Positions 16,384-25,220 of a DNA stretch of 64,000 nucleotides are shown here, in pieces. The position numbers and the translations under genes were made by a program. Origin of the DNA: JBCCXL01 sp039191605 (lineage in GTDB: Bacteria; Acidobacteriota; Thermoanaerobaculia; Multivoradales; JAHZIX01); NCBI GenBank assembly GCA_039191605.1, contig JBCCXL010000007.1:1-64000 (forward strand), read 5' to 3'. The notes below the pieces were generated by a model. It was not told the DNA's origin, did not search any database, and saw nothing but the letters and a program-made list of their open reading frames with translations. Each line of letters opens with the position of its first letter. Position 1 is the first letter of the stretch.

Positions 16384-17417
16384 CGCAGCAGCTTGTGGCG
16401 TCGACACCACGCGAAAGTTTCCGCCAATCCCTCCGCCAGCGTGTAGGGAGCCTCGTATCCGAGCTCCCGCTGGGCCTTGGACACATCGCAGAACACCGTG
16501 CTCTTGAGGGCCCAGCCGAGGGTCTTGCGAGACATCGGCGCGCGGCCGGTCTCGGCGATATAGAAGGGATAGAAGCGCAGCACCTTGCTCGCCGCCTCGA
16601 AGCCCACCGCCATCACCCAGGCCACCGCCTTGGGGATCGGCACCAGCCGCAGCGGTCGCCCGAGCTGCTCGCCCACCTGGGTGAGCACGTGGCGTAGGGA
16701 GTAGGGGGTCGGGTCCGAGAGGAAGTAGGTCTCGCCGGCGCCGCCTTTCTCCCCGCAGAGCCAGATGCCGTGGACCTGGTTCTTCACGTAGCAGAATTCC
16801 ATCAGCGCCGAGCCGTCGCCGAAGAGCACGTACCAGCCGTAGCTCGCCGGCCGGAAGATCCGGCTCAGCACCAGCGACTCCCGAGGGCCGAAGGTGGCCC
16901 CAATGCGGGCGATCACCGCGTGGAGCCCGTGCTCCCGATGAAAGGCCCGCACCGCCTCCTCCGCCTCCCACTTGCTGCGGCCGTACACGTTCCGCGGCCG
17001 CGGCTCCGATTCCTCCGTCAGCGGCTTGCCGTCCGTCGAGACGCCCACCGACTCAATGCTGCTGGTAAACACAAAGCGATTCACCCCCGCCGCCAGCGAC
17101 GCCTTCATCACGTCCACCGTCGCCGTCACGTTGATCTGCTCATACTCCGACTCCGGCACCGTCGCGTCATAGCGGGGCAGCGCCGCCAGGTGAAACACCC
17201 AGTCGGCGTCCGCCACTACCCGCTCCAGCGTCGAAAAATCCCGCAGATCCCCCCGCACCACCTCACAGCCGATCTCCTCCAGCAGCCCCACCGTCGGAGC
17301 CTCCTGGGGCGGCAACTCTGCAGCCACCAAACAGCGCACCTCATGCCCCAGCTCCCGGGCGTACTCCGCCAAATGGCTGCCGATAAAGCCCGAGCCGCCG
17401 GTGATGGAAATCCGCAT
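16380..17417 (-). CDS. NAD-dependent epimerase/dehydratase (extended SDR)
   Basis: An extended short-chain dehydrogenase of 345 residues. The NAD-binding motif is GGSGFIGSHLAEYA, with VFHLAALPRYD and the catalytic YGRSKWEAE (YxxxK, preceded by a Ser of FTSSIES). Related proteins act on nucleotide sugars as 4-epimerases or dehydratases, but some act on sterols or dihydroflavonols; the VNRFVFTSSIESVG layout fits both. Its placement in the glycan locus favours a sugar-nucleotide role. It is the first gene of the leftward pair. Upstream lies a 400-bp AT-rich intergenic region. Confidence 0.85.
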   Translation of the reverse strand: MRISITGGSGFIGSHLAEYARELGHEVRCLVAAELPPQEAPTVGLLEEIGCEVVRGDLRDFSTLERVVADADWVFHLAALPRYDATVPESEYEQINVTATVDVMKASLAAGVNRFVFTSSIESVGVSTDGKPLTEESEPRPRNVYGRSKWEAEEAVRAFHREHGLHAVIARIGATFGPRESLVLSRIFRPASYGWYVLFGDGSALMEFCYVKNQVHGIWLCGEKGGAGETYFLSDPTPYSLRHVLTQVGEQLGRPLRLVPIPKAVAWVMAVGFEAASKVLRFYPFYIAETGRAPMSRKTLGWALKSTVFCDVSKAQRELGYEAPYTLAEGLAETFAWCRRHKLLR

Positions 17418-17814
17418 GAGGGGAAGATCTCATGGGCGGGGGGAGGGGGCAAGGGTGGGCTCAATGTAGATGTGTGATCAAGCGTCGATGATTGGGTTAT
17501 GTTAAGAGCTCTGAATAGGATCTATTGGTTTTGTGGTAACTAAGTGAACGTTTCGGGGATTGGTTGGTTCGTCAGGTGGTTGTTTGCGCTCCGCTTGTGA
17601 GCATATTCGGTGTGCTGGGCCTCGTGGAGGTCGGTGATTTTTGGGTTAAGTGGATTGAAGAAGGAAGTTTGAGTGCTCTGAAGATTCACGGTCTGGCCTG
17701 GTGATTTTGATTAATAATAGCATTTTATTGTGGTGAGTGGAGTGGCTACGATTGCAGGTATGAGTTAAGTTCGTTGTGTCTATGTGCTGGGCGTTTACTT
17801 CTAAAGCGTTGCGT
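17418..17814. other. AT-rich intergenic region
   Basis: About 400 bp without a plausible gene. It must hold the promoter of the epimerase operon and the 3' end of the leftward gene that follows. Base composition drops clearly against the neighbours (runs such as TTGATTAATAATAGCATTTTATTG at 17706-17729), and this continues into the next gene, which suggests that the segment was acquired as one piece. Confidence 0.5.
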
Positions 17815-19086
17815 TTATCTTAGGGTGATTCTTAATTCTTGGAGATGTCTAGGTACTGTGATTTTCTTGGCTTGTACTCGTGGATGCAGCTGCCATGCTA
17901 GCCGGATCGTACTTATTGCAAAGTAGACATGTTCGAGCAGCTCTATCTGCTCTTGAATTAGTCCTTGGTCAAATCTGTTGTCATCTAGTGAGTGTGCTGG
18001 TTTCTGGCGAAGCTTTCTCACCTTTTTGAGCGTCTCTAAGCTATCCTCCCATAGGGTCCAGTCGTCTGGGTTGAATTTCATCCGAATCCACTCATCCAGC
18101 ATACGTAGGGTGCCTTTTCTACGGACTTGAATTCTGCCCTTTTTGTCGGTTTCCTCAATTTCAGAGCTGACGTCGGTCCCGAAGAACTTCTTGTTAATGT
18201 TGTCTGATAATATCTTGTCAAGTAAGAGTATGAAGCTCTGGTATTCCAGCAGGGTTGGTCGTATTAGTAGGCAGAACTCTCTAGGCTTATGTTGGTTACT
18301 GTCGCTGAAGTATTTTCTGAAGAGAGGCTTCCTTCCCATTGCTCGTGACATCTTGTTGATGACCTGAATTTCATCAATAATTGCGTCGCAAATAGATACA
18401 TTGGTGAACCATGAACCACCAATACTCTGCTCGTAGTAGTCATTGTGAAGCTTGAAGTCACCCTCTAGCTCTTTCGCTCTCCAAATCTGCTGATGCTCTG
18501 GTGAAAGTCTTGCAAGGTACCTTGTGAAGACGGCTACCGCACGAGTTAGTTTTTCGTCATAGGCAAAGCCGAAGGTTTCTAGTACAACTTGGTCCGATTC
18601 AGCCATTCTGTTTGCGGTCAGATCGTCATCCGCGATGACGATCTGACCGCTTATGTCGTTGTTGTAATAGTCGTAGCGAGGGTCGTTGCGGTAATGTTCC
18701 AGTACGATGAGATCGAAGGCTCTGAATGAGAGTTGTGGTTCACCGAGTGCTAATAGTCTTCGATATGGCTCATTTGTAAATAGGCTGTGAGAGATTGACT
18801 CCTTGAGCACCGCCGGGCTTGGGTAAATACAAGTATGGTGCGGGTTAGGAGAGGTTAGTAAATCAGCTTGGACTGTTGGCTCAGGGGGAGGGAATCGAAG
18901 GATGTGAGGGTTCTCGGTGGCGCCGCCTAGGACGACTATCTTATGTTCAGTCAATAGACTGCGAAGTTCATCTATAAGGTCCTCCTCTGTGCCATTGAAC
19001 TGGTTAAGTAATTCACCGATGGGCATACCGTTGAAGTCGCTTGAGCTGAGGTAGAAGTTGATGATTGTGCCGAGCATGTTGTTCAT
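17815..19086 (-). CDS. Uncharacterised protein of AT-richer composition with a HEPN-like C-terminal motif
   Basis: A 423-residue soluble protein that I do not recognise. It is AT-richer and uses codons unlike its neighbours, so it was probably acquired by transfer. There is no signal peptide or membrane helix. Visible features are an N-terminal helical region, a DxxxxNRM/EQ-rich middle, and a C-terminal helical segment with LRQKPAH (R360-x4-H365). This matches the Rx4-6H pattern of HEPN ribonucleases, followed by an amphipathic helix. A good ribosome site (GAGGAA) precedes the ATG at 19086. HEPN proteins often serve as effectors in defence systems, but one short motif is weak evidence. The gene has no obvious operon partner. 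Confidence 0.6.
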   Translation of the reverse strand: MNNMLGTIINFYLSSSDFNGMPIGELLNQFNGTEEDLIDELRSLLTEHKIVVLGGATENPHILRFPPPEPTVQADLLTSPNPHHTCIYPSPAVLKESISHSLFTNEPYRRLLALGEPQLSFRAFDLIVLEHYRNDPRYDYYNNDISGQIVIADDDLTANRMAESDQVVLETFGFAYDEKLTRAVAVFTRYLARLSPEHQQIWRAKELEGDFKLHNDYYEQSIGGSWFTNVSICDAIIDEIQVINKMSRAMGRKPLFRKYFSDSNQHKPREFCLLIRPTLLEYQSFILLLDKILSDNINKKFFGTDVSSEIEETDKKGRIQVRRKGTLRMLDEWIRMKFNPDDWTLWEDSLETLKKVRKLRQKPAHSLDDNRFDQGLIQEQIELLEHVYFAISTIRLAWQLHPRVQAKKITVPRHLQELRITLR

Positions 19087-19278
19087 AGAATTTCCTCGGT
19101 AAGGAACTGCTTATTATGGATTCCCCTCGCGATGCTTTGCTGAGGCTATTGGCTTTGAGGCTTGCGGTTCTTTGTGTGGCTAAGAGAAGATGTATTGACT
19201 TTGGTAGGCGAAATGTTTGTTGACCTGAGTTCTGATGCTTTACATGTAAACCGATTGCTCCCTGCTTAATAATACTCC

Positions 19279-20004
19279 CTATCCTTGAATAGTCCGCCTG
19301 CTCAGAATCGAAACCAGTAATATAAGCAACCTCTGCTGTTTTTCCTGCAAATAGAAATGTCCCCCAGGAAAGAAGCGCGGCTGAAGGGGATGCGTGCTGT
19401 GTTGCCTCCAAGCGGAGACCTGCTCTGGCGTCGCTTCCCGGTCTTGATCTCCGCCGAGGGGAAGGATCGGCACATCGAGGGGGGCTTCGGGAGCAAAGCG
19501 ATAGGTCTCTACGGCTTCGAAATCGGCCTGAAGGGTGGGGTAGACATAGCTCGCCAGCTGCGGATCGAAGAGAGCGTCGGTGACGTCGAAGTCCTGCTTC
19601 AGAGCGGCAAAGAAGGCTTCTTGATCTAGATGAGAGATCTTGGGGCGGGTGCGGGGGAGGTGGGGGGCGGGGTAGCCGGATACGAGGAGAGCGAAAGGCT
19701 GGTGTAGGCCTCGGGCACGGAGCTTTCGTGCTGCTTCGAACGCAACGATGGCTCCTAGGCTATGGCCAAAGAACGCGAAGGGAGCCTCGCCGATCGTGGG
19801 GTGTCGGCTTAGGAAGTCTTCGACTAAGCCTTCAACGCGAGGGATGTTGGGTTCGTTGTACCGGGTTTCTCGTCCCGGGTATTGGACCGGGATCACCTCA
19901 ACGGAGGGCAATGCGCCGGACCAAGGTCGATAGCAGGATGCGCCGGCTCCGCCGTAGGGGAAGGCGAAGAGGCGTGGTTGGGGTGATGGCTTTGCGTGGT
20001 TCAC
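19279..20004 (-). CDS. Type II thioesterase (NRPS/PKS editing)
   Basis: An alpha/beta hydrolase of 241 residues in the GrsT/LgrE family. It has the usual start RLFAFPYGGAGAS, the nucleophile elbow GHSLG (S82), a late GGDQD acidic loop and the catalytic His in PGGHFYL (H216). These enzymes hydrolyse wrong or stalled acyl groups from carrier proteins. The start is a GTG at 20004 with AGGGA upstream. No synthetase lies next to it; the NRPS genes begin 33 kb to the right. It may serve that pathway in trans, or be the remnant of a lost cluster. Confidence 0.88.
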   Translation of the reverse strand: MNHAKPSPQPRLFAFPYGGAGASCYRPWSGALPSVEVIPVQYPGRETRYNEPNIPRVEGLVEDFLSRHPTIGEAPFAFFGHSLGAIVAFEAARKLRARGLHQPFALLVSGYPAPHLPRTRPKISHLDQEAFFAALKQDFDVTDALFDPQLASYVYPTLQADFEAVETYRFAPEAPLDVPILPLGGDQDREATPEQVSAWRQHSTHPLQPRFFPGGHFYLQEKQQRLLILLVSILSRRTIQG

Positions 20005-20235
20005 TGCGCGTCCCTGGAGCCTGAGGCTTGTGGTTTCTCAACTTGCTTCGGCATCTTATCCGTCGCCCTGAGCGGGGCGGTGCCTTGGGGCGAAGGTGCG
20101 GTTCAAGAGATTTCCCAGATCTCCTCCAGATTCTCCCTAGAGGATCTTTCTGTGCTGGGCCGCGTGGAATGGGCACCACGGTAAACCGCGGATTCGCCGC
20201 GTAGCCAAATCAGCCTGTTCCCGTGGGAGAACCTC

Positions 20236-22863
20236 ATGAACTCTTCGAAACACCACGTCCGACTTTTCCTATTGAGCCTGGTCTGGGGGCTTTGCGTACC
20301 GACCTGGTTGGCAGCCTCTTCGGTGTGCAGCAGCGGCTGTCAATTCAACACGATTCAGGCGGCGGTGGACGCGGCGCCAGCGGGCTCGCAGATCGTGATC
20401 GAACCGGGGACTTACGTAGAGAACGTCACCATCGATAAGTCGCTGACCCTGATCGGCAACGGCATGGACCCAGAGGCCACGGTGGTGGACGGTAACGATC
20501 AGGGATCGGTTTTCGACGTGCAGCAATTCGGTGGAACGCCGGTGGTGGAGCTGCGAAACCTGACCATAGCGAATGGCGCTGCCGATAAGGGCGGAGGGAT
20601 CCGCAATCATGGGAGCCACGTGCGGGTGGACCGCTGCGTGATTCGCGACAACACCGCGATTCGCCGAGGTGGCGGCATCTTTGCCAAGAATGCGACGCTC
20701 TGGGTTTCCCGCTCGACGGTCAAGAATAACTCCGTGGATGAGAGCTCGATGCCCTCGACCGGAGGCGGGATCTTCGTGCGCAGTGGGGAGACGGTGATCG
20801 AGTCGAGCCTGCTCTGGCGGAATCAGGCCGCCGCCGGCGGGGGGCTATCGATCCGCAGCGGCCCGGTTTCCGTGAGCAATACGACCTTCTACGAGAACAT
20901 CGCTAGCCTCGGCGGCGGCATCGAGAACTCCCTGGCAGGGGAGCTCTGGGTTTCTTCGTCCACCATCACTCGGAACACGTCGCTCACTGGCCATGGGGGC
21001 ATCTGTACGAAGACAGACAGCACCGCGACGATGGACCGCACGATCCTTGCCGAGAATCAGCTCCTGGGTCTCGGTATGCCGCCGGAATGCACGGGGCTCC
21101 TGAGCTCCGGAGCCTTGAACTTGGCTGATGCCCATCCGCTGTGGATCAACTTCCTCTCGACCCCTGCGGATCTGATGTATAGCGAACCGGGATTGCTGCC
21201 TCTCGCCGACAACGGCGGTCCGACTCTTACGGTGGGGCTGCAGCCGGATAGCCCCGCGGTCGACTGGATTTCACCGGCTGAATGTGGCTTCTTGGATCAG
21301 CGGCAGGTGGTTCGGCCTCAGGATGGCAATGGCGACGGCTATTCTGCCTGCGATATCGGGGCCTACGAGCGCTGCTCCGGCGGGGCGATCCTCTGCCAAC
21401 AGGGGTGGTCTCTCTCGCCCTGGGATCATGGCGGCGCCGAGGTCGACTCCTCGGCTCCCACCGTGACTCCGGGCAGTGATCCCATCCGTTACCCGCAGAT
21501 CTGGGAGCGCGAGCGCGAGCTCTTCGGCTACTCGCCCCGATTTTTGCCGCAGATCGTCACCTTCGACTCCGCCAACCGGCCGATGGTGCGAGCGGGTCTC
21601 CACGGTGCTCTTGGCAGTCACGCCACCGCGTATGGCAGCCGCAAGTGGAGGGACGACGTCTACCTCCAGACCTTGTCCGCGAATGGAGAGCATTGGGTTG
21701 CTCAATCCCTCAGCCAGATCCTGCAGGATAGCGTTCCCGATTGGAGGGGCGATCAGATTTACAGCGGCACCTTCCAGCCCGAAGAGCGGGTGATCTTCGC
21801 CGGCAGCAGCGACGCATATTCGGTGGTCAGAACGCGGCGGGCAAACGCCGCTGGGACCTACGAGTATCGGAACTTCCTGCTGCATTCGGAGGACGCCATG
21901 CAGAGCTGGTCCGCCTATCGTCTGCCCCGCGGCGGCGAAACCTTCATCGAGCCGAGATCGGACGACGGGCCTCCGGTGGTCTTTGGGGTTGCGGGGGGCG
22001 ATCTGTGGGCGCTCTTTCCCGAGAAGGACATCAACGGTGGATTGGCGCTTCCTCTAGAGTCCATGAACCTGGCCCCCGGAATGGACGGTTTCCTCGGCCC
22101 CGTCCACTCCGGAGTTGGCCGCAAGACCGCGTCCGTGGAGGGCCGAACCCACTTCGTGTTTGGCAGCAAGGAGGTTCGGCCCGACGGATTGACGGGGCAG
22201 TGGGTGGTGACCTACGACCACGACCAAGAAGAGGTGCTGGGACCTTTCCTGATGGGAGCAAATCCGGGGCTCACCATTCCCGATACACATAACGGCCCGG
22301 GAATCGTCGCCGATAGCCAAGGAATTCTCCACGTGGTTCTCGGTGCCCATCAAACGCCCTTCCTCTATCTCACCTCGACCGCTCCCAATGATTCGTCGAG
22401 TTGGAGCAGCACGGAAGAGGTGCCCGAGCCCAACAGCAAGGAAACCTATGTGGCCTTGGAGGTCGATTCCCAGGACAGGCTGCATCTGGTCTCTCGAATG
22501 GTGGATTCCGAGGGCTATTCCCTGCACTACTTGCGCAGGGACGCCTCGGATCCGCAGTCCACGTGGCAAGACCTCGGCAAACTCGTCGTGCCCAAGCCTT
22601 CCCACTACAGCATCTGGTACCACAAGCTGAGCATCGATCGCGCCGATCGACTGTTCCTCACGTACTTCTATTACTCCCACAACCTGAGCGCTGGGGAGTC
22701 GGCGGCGTACATCGCGAAGTGGCCCGAGGAGGATCGCGACGGGGATGGCCTGATTTCCAATTCCGAGGCCCAAGCTCACGATCCGGTGATCCTGATGAGT
22801 GACGACGGCGGCGACCGCTGGCGCCTCGCTACGACCTCGGACTTCGCGGCTGGAGTTTTCTGA
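20236..22863 (+). CDS. Exported beta-helix protein with choice-of-anchor Q domain
   Basis: An 875-residue secreted protein. After a signal peptide (cleavage near WLAAS), residues about 35-300 form right-handed parallel beta-helix rungs (NLTIANGAADKGGGIRN, VDRCVIRDNTA, SRSTVKNNS, SNTTFYENIA). The choice-of-anchor Q signature follows at about 310-380 (LADNGGPTLTVGL, SPAVDW, DQR, CDIGAYE). The remaining part has repeated DSANRPMV, DSQGILHVVLG and DSQDRLHLVSR blades, as in BNR/sialidase-type propellers. A DRDGDGL acidic loop lies near the end. The role is extracellular or cell-surface binding; no catalytic residues were identified. GGGAGA lies just before the ATG. Confidence 0.8.
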   Translation: MNSSKHHVRLFLLSLVWGLCVPTWLAASSVCSSGCQFNTIQAAVDAAPAGSQIVIEPGTYVENVTIDKSLTLIGNGMDPEATVVDGNDQGSVFDVQQFGGTPVVELRNLTIANGAADKGGGIRNHGSHVRVDRCVIRDNTAIRRGGGIFAKNATLWVSRSTVKNNSVDESSMPSTGGGIFVRSGETVIESSLLWRNQAAAGGGLSIRSGPVSVSNTTFYENIASLGGGIENSLAGELWVSSSTITRNTSLTGHGGICTKTDSTATMDRTILAENQLLGLGMPPECTGLLSSGALNLADAHPLWINFLSTPADLMYSEPGLLPLADNGGPTLTVGLQPDSPAVDWISPAECGFLDQRQVVRPQDGNGDGYSACDIGAYERCSGGAILCQQGWSLSPWDHGGAEVDSSAPTVTPGSDPIRYPQIWERERELFGYSPRFLPQIVTFDSANRPMVRAGLHGALGSHATAYGSRKWRDDVYLQTLSANGEHWVAQSLSQILQDSVPDWRGDQIYSGTFQPEERVIFAGSSDAYSVVRTRRANAAGTYEYRNFLLHSEDAMQSWSAYRLPRGGETFIEPRSDDGPPVVFGVAGGDLWALFPEKDINGGLALPLESMNLAPGMDGFLGPVHSGVGRKTASVEGRTHFVFGSKEVRPDGLTGQWVVTYDHDQEEVLGPFLMGANPGLTIPDTHNGPGIVADSQGILHVVLGAHQTPFLYLTSTAPNDSSSWSSTEEVPEPNSKETYVALEVDSQDRLHLVSRMVDSEGYSLHYLRRDASDPQSTWQDLGKLVVPKPSHYSIWYHKLSIDRADRLFLTYFYYSHNLSAGESAAYIAKWPEEDRDGDGLISNSEAQAHDPVILMSDDGGDRWRLATTSDFAAGVF

Positions 22864-23388
22864 CCGCAGGCGCCTGGGCGTCCCCGTCCGAGCGAGGGAG
22901 TCTGAACGTTTGCGCCAGGCTCATCGATGATTACGTCCCTCTCCCGTTCGCTCCAGCGTGAGTGGGGGAGAGGGGGTAGTCGAGCCCTTCGGAGGATTTC
23001 CTCCGTTGGGCTTGCCGTCTTGGGCTCTATCAGCATCAGCTCTGAGCACGAAAGGCGGTGTCAGCCCTGAGATCCGTGCGGGGCAGGAGAGCGACGGAGT
23101 AGGCGAATAAGAGCCCAGCGTCAGGGCTTGCAAAGCGAGCATGTCCGTATATAGTTATATGACTATTATTCTGCGCAGCTCGCCATCCCGCCGATCCCCT
23201 AGACCGGCCTGCCCATCATGGCGTCTGTCGACCCGATACTCCTCACGGTGGGGCCCGTGGGGAACGAGGTCGGAATCACCTGGCTCGAAGCCGTTCAGTC
23301 GCATCTCGAGACTTGAGATCTTCGGTGCTCCGCGCACCGCGGTGAAGGACGAAGCTCTTCTCTCCATCACATCACCACAGGAATTCCT
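22864..23388. other. Intergenic region between two exported-protein genes
   Basis: About 525 bp without a convincing gene. It contains the inverted repeat at 22937-22974 and an AT-rich patch (23140-23170, TATATAGTTATATGACTATTATT) that could be a promoter for the downstream exported protein, though it is over 200 bp from the start. Confidence 0.4.
22937..22974. terminator. Hairpin after the beta-helix gene
   Basis: CCCTCTCCC (22937-22945) pairs perfectly with GGGAGAGGG (22966-22974) around a 20-nt loop, about 75 bp after the stop codon. There is no T-run, so it is a hairpin of unproven termination activity. Confidence 0.45.
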
Positions 23389-24510
23389 ATGAAACGGTTG
23401 ATCTTCTTTGTTCTTCTCAGCACCTTCGCGGCCATCCTGGCGAGACCGGCCGATGCCGAGCTCGTGCCGCGCTTCATCGGCTCAGCGGTATGGAACCAGA
23501 ACATCGAGGGGGCAGCGCTTCACCCGGACTCCGCGTCGATGATCTCGACCCTCAGCGGCCTAGGGGGCTTCGGTTTCGGACGCATGCAGATCGACTTCAG
23601 CATCCATGTCGTACACGCCGCGCCGGACGCGCCGACCCGGACCATCGTCAGCCACCCCAGCGGCTATTTCTCGACGGATTGTGAGCCCCTCGGAACCGCC
23701 CTACCGGTGCCCCTCGACGCCGCCATCGAGGGCGAAACCGACCTGACTTGCGACAACCTATCCGGCGACTGCCACCTCATCGTGGTGCAGGACCGGATTC
23801 TCTACGAGACCTATAGCTCCACCGCGTCGGGCGGTTCGCAGCTCGAAGCTCAATGTCTCGCTATTTGGTATCTCGACGGGGACTATCTGCCTGAGGGCCG
23901 CGGCGACCATTGCACCAGCGCCGACGCGGCGGGTTTTCCCATCGCCCCGCTCCTCTTCAACGCCGATGAGATCGCCGCGTCGCTGGCGGAAGACGCCACC
24001 GGCGACGGCGACCTTGGGCACGCGATCCGCTTCATTTTGCCCAACGCGCGGATGGCCACCGATGCGAGCTTGGGAGGCGTCTTGGGGAGGCTTTATGTAC
24101 GGCCGGCTACTCATGCCGGCGGGCCCAGCGGACCGATCGGCACCGTTCCCTACGGCGCTCGTCTGCGCCTGCGCAGTGATTTCCCGCTCACCGGCTATCC
24201 GCCCGCCGCGCGAGTGATCCTGAATACCCTGAAGCGCTACGGAATGCTCTTAGCGGACGGAGGCAACATCGCGCTGACCGCCGAGAGCGATCTCTATACG
24301 ACCACCAGCTGGGCTGACCTGGGGATCAATTCGCGGATCTTCGACCTCACCGCCGGTGCGACGGATGTCCTGGCCAGCGACTTTGAGGTGCTGGATACCG
24401 GCCCCCGGATCGGCGAAACCTATAATTGCGTGCGCACCCCAACCCCTCCCCTGGTGTTCTTCCAAGACGGTTTCGAGACCGGGAACACCGTCAACTGGGA
24501 TTTTCCGTAG
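23389..24510 (+). CDS. Exported protein of unknown function with DGFETGN tail
   Basis: A 373-residue protein with a clear signal peptide (MKRLIFFVLLSTFAAILARPADA, cleavage near residue 23) and AGGA before the ATG. The mature part has several cysteines and no domain I can name. It ends with VFFQDGFETGNTVNW. This resembles the short FxDGFExGdxxxW tail seen at the end of many exported proteins in Acidobacteriota and some Proteobacteria, and may be a sorting or beta-sandwich remnant. It stands alone between two intergenic gaps. Its role is unknown. Confidence 0.7.
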   Translation: MKRLIFFVLLSTFAAILARPADAELVPRFIGSAVWNQNIEGAALHPDSASMISTLSGLGGFGFGRMQIDFSIHVVHAAPDAPTRTIVSHPSGYFSTDCEPLGTALPVPLDAAIEGETDLTCDNLSGDCHLIVVQDRILYETYSSTASGGSQLEAQCLAIWYLDGDYLPEGRGDHCTSADAAGFPIAPLLFNADEIAASLAEDATGDGDLGHAIRFILPNARMATDASLGGVLGRLYVRPATHAGGPSGPIGTVPYGARLRLRSDFPLTGYPPAARVILNTLKRYGMLLADGGNIALTAESDLYTTTSWADLGINSRIFDLTAGATDVLASDFEVLDTGPRIGETYNCVRTPTPPLVFFQDGFETGNTVNWDFP

Positions 24511-24533
24511 TCGACGCGGGGAGCTCTTCTTCT

Positions 24534-24572
24534 AGGGCCAGCCTCCAGGGCCAGCCTCGAGGGGCAACCTCC
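24534..24572. repeat. 13-nt tandem repeat, 3 imperfect copies (intergenic)
   Basis: Units related to AGGGCCAGCCTCC at 24534-24546, 24547-24559 and 24560-24572, just after the stop of the exported protein gene. Confidence 0.8.
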
Positions 24573-24665
24573 AGCTTCAGTGAAGGAATCCCTGAAACAG
24601 CCCAGCGATCCCCCGCGTATTCCAAGCATCGGTACCCATGGCCCTCACACTAGGAGGACTCGACG

Positions 24666-25172
24666 ATGGCGCGGCGGATGTTTTGGATCTTGTTGTTAGC
24701 GATCGCGGCTCAAGCGGTGTATTACTATCCGCAGCTCCCTGAGCAAGTGGCGACTCACTTCGGAGTGGACGGGGTGGCCGACGACTGGTCGTCGAAAAAT
24801 GCCTTCTTCGTTGGTGAAGGCGTGGCGGTGGTCTTGATGATGTTGACCTTCCTCGTGATGCCGCGTTTCCTGCGCCTGATGCCGGATTCGTTGGTCAACT
24901 TGCCTAATAAAGCCTATTGGCTGGCCCCGTCTCGCCGCGAGGCGACCCTCCAGAAGATGGAGGACGGAATGATCTGGTGCGGCGTGGCAACCCTCGGGCT
25001 GATGCTGGTGATCTTTCAGTGGGCGATCCAGGCGAACCTTCAGCCTCCGCAGCAAATCCCAGCTGGGAGCCTGTGGCTTCTACTGGCCGCCTATAGCGGA
25101 GTCCTGATGGTGTGGGTCGTTCGCTTCTGCCGATCCTTCCGGCTGCCGGCTGGGGAGATAGCAGCTTCTTGA
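24666..25172 (+). CDS. DUF1648-type small membrane protein
   Basis: A 168-residue inner-membrane protein. The N-terminal helix is followed by YYPQLPEQVATHFGVDGVADDW, the signature of the DUF1648/SdpI-like family, in which a YPxLPxxIPxHF-type loop sits after helix 1. Three more hydrophobic segments follow (about 50-75, 105-125, 140-158). AGGAGG sits upstream of the ATG. It is a single gene, convergent with the quinone oxidoreductase. Related proteins are linked to signalling or toxin immunity, but nothing here shows such a role. Confidence 0.75.
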   Translation: MARRMFWILLLAIAAQAVYYYPQLPEQVATHFGVDGVADDWSSKNAFFVGEGVAVVLMMLTFLVMPRFLRLMPDSLVNLPNKAYWLAPSRREATLQKMEDGMIWCGVATLGLMLVIFQWAIQANLQPPQQIPAGSLWLLLAAYSGVLMVWVVRFCRSFRLPAGEIAAS

Positions 25173-25220
25173 TGGGCTAAGGGCAGAGCCGCCCATGAGC
25201 TCGGAGTTGCTCGCACTGCC

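Noticed and set aside
19013..19411. A 132-codon frame overlapping the thioesterase end and the AT-rich gene start
   Set aside because: It overlaps two better supported genes, has no ribosome site and no recognisable domain.
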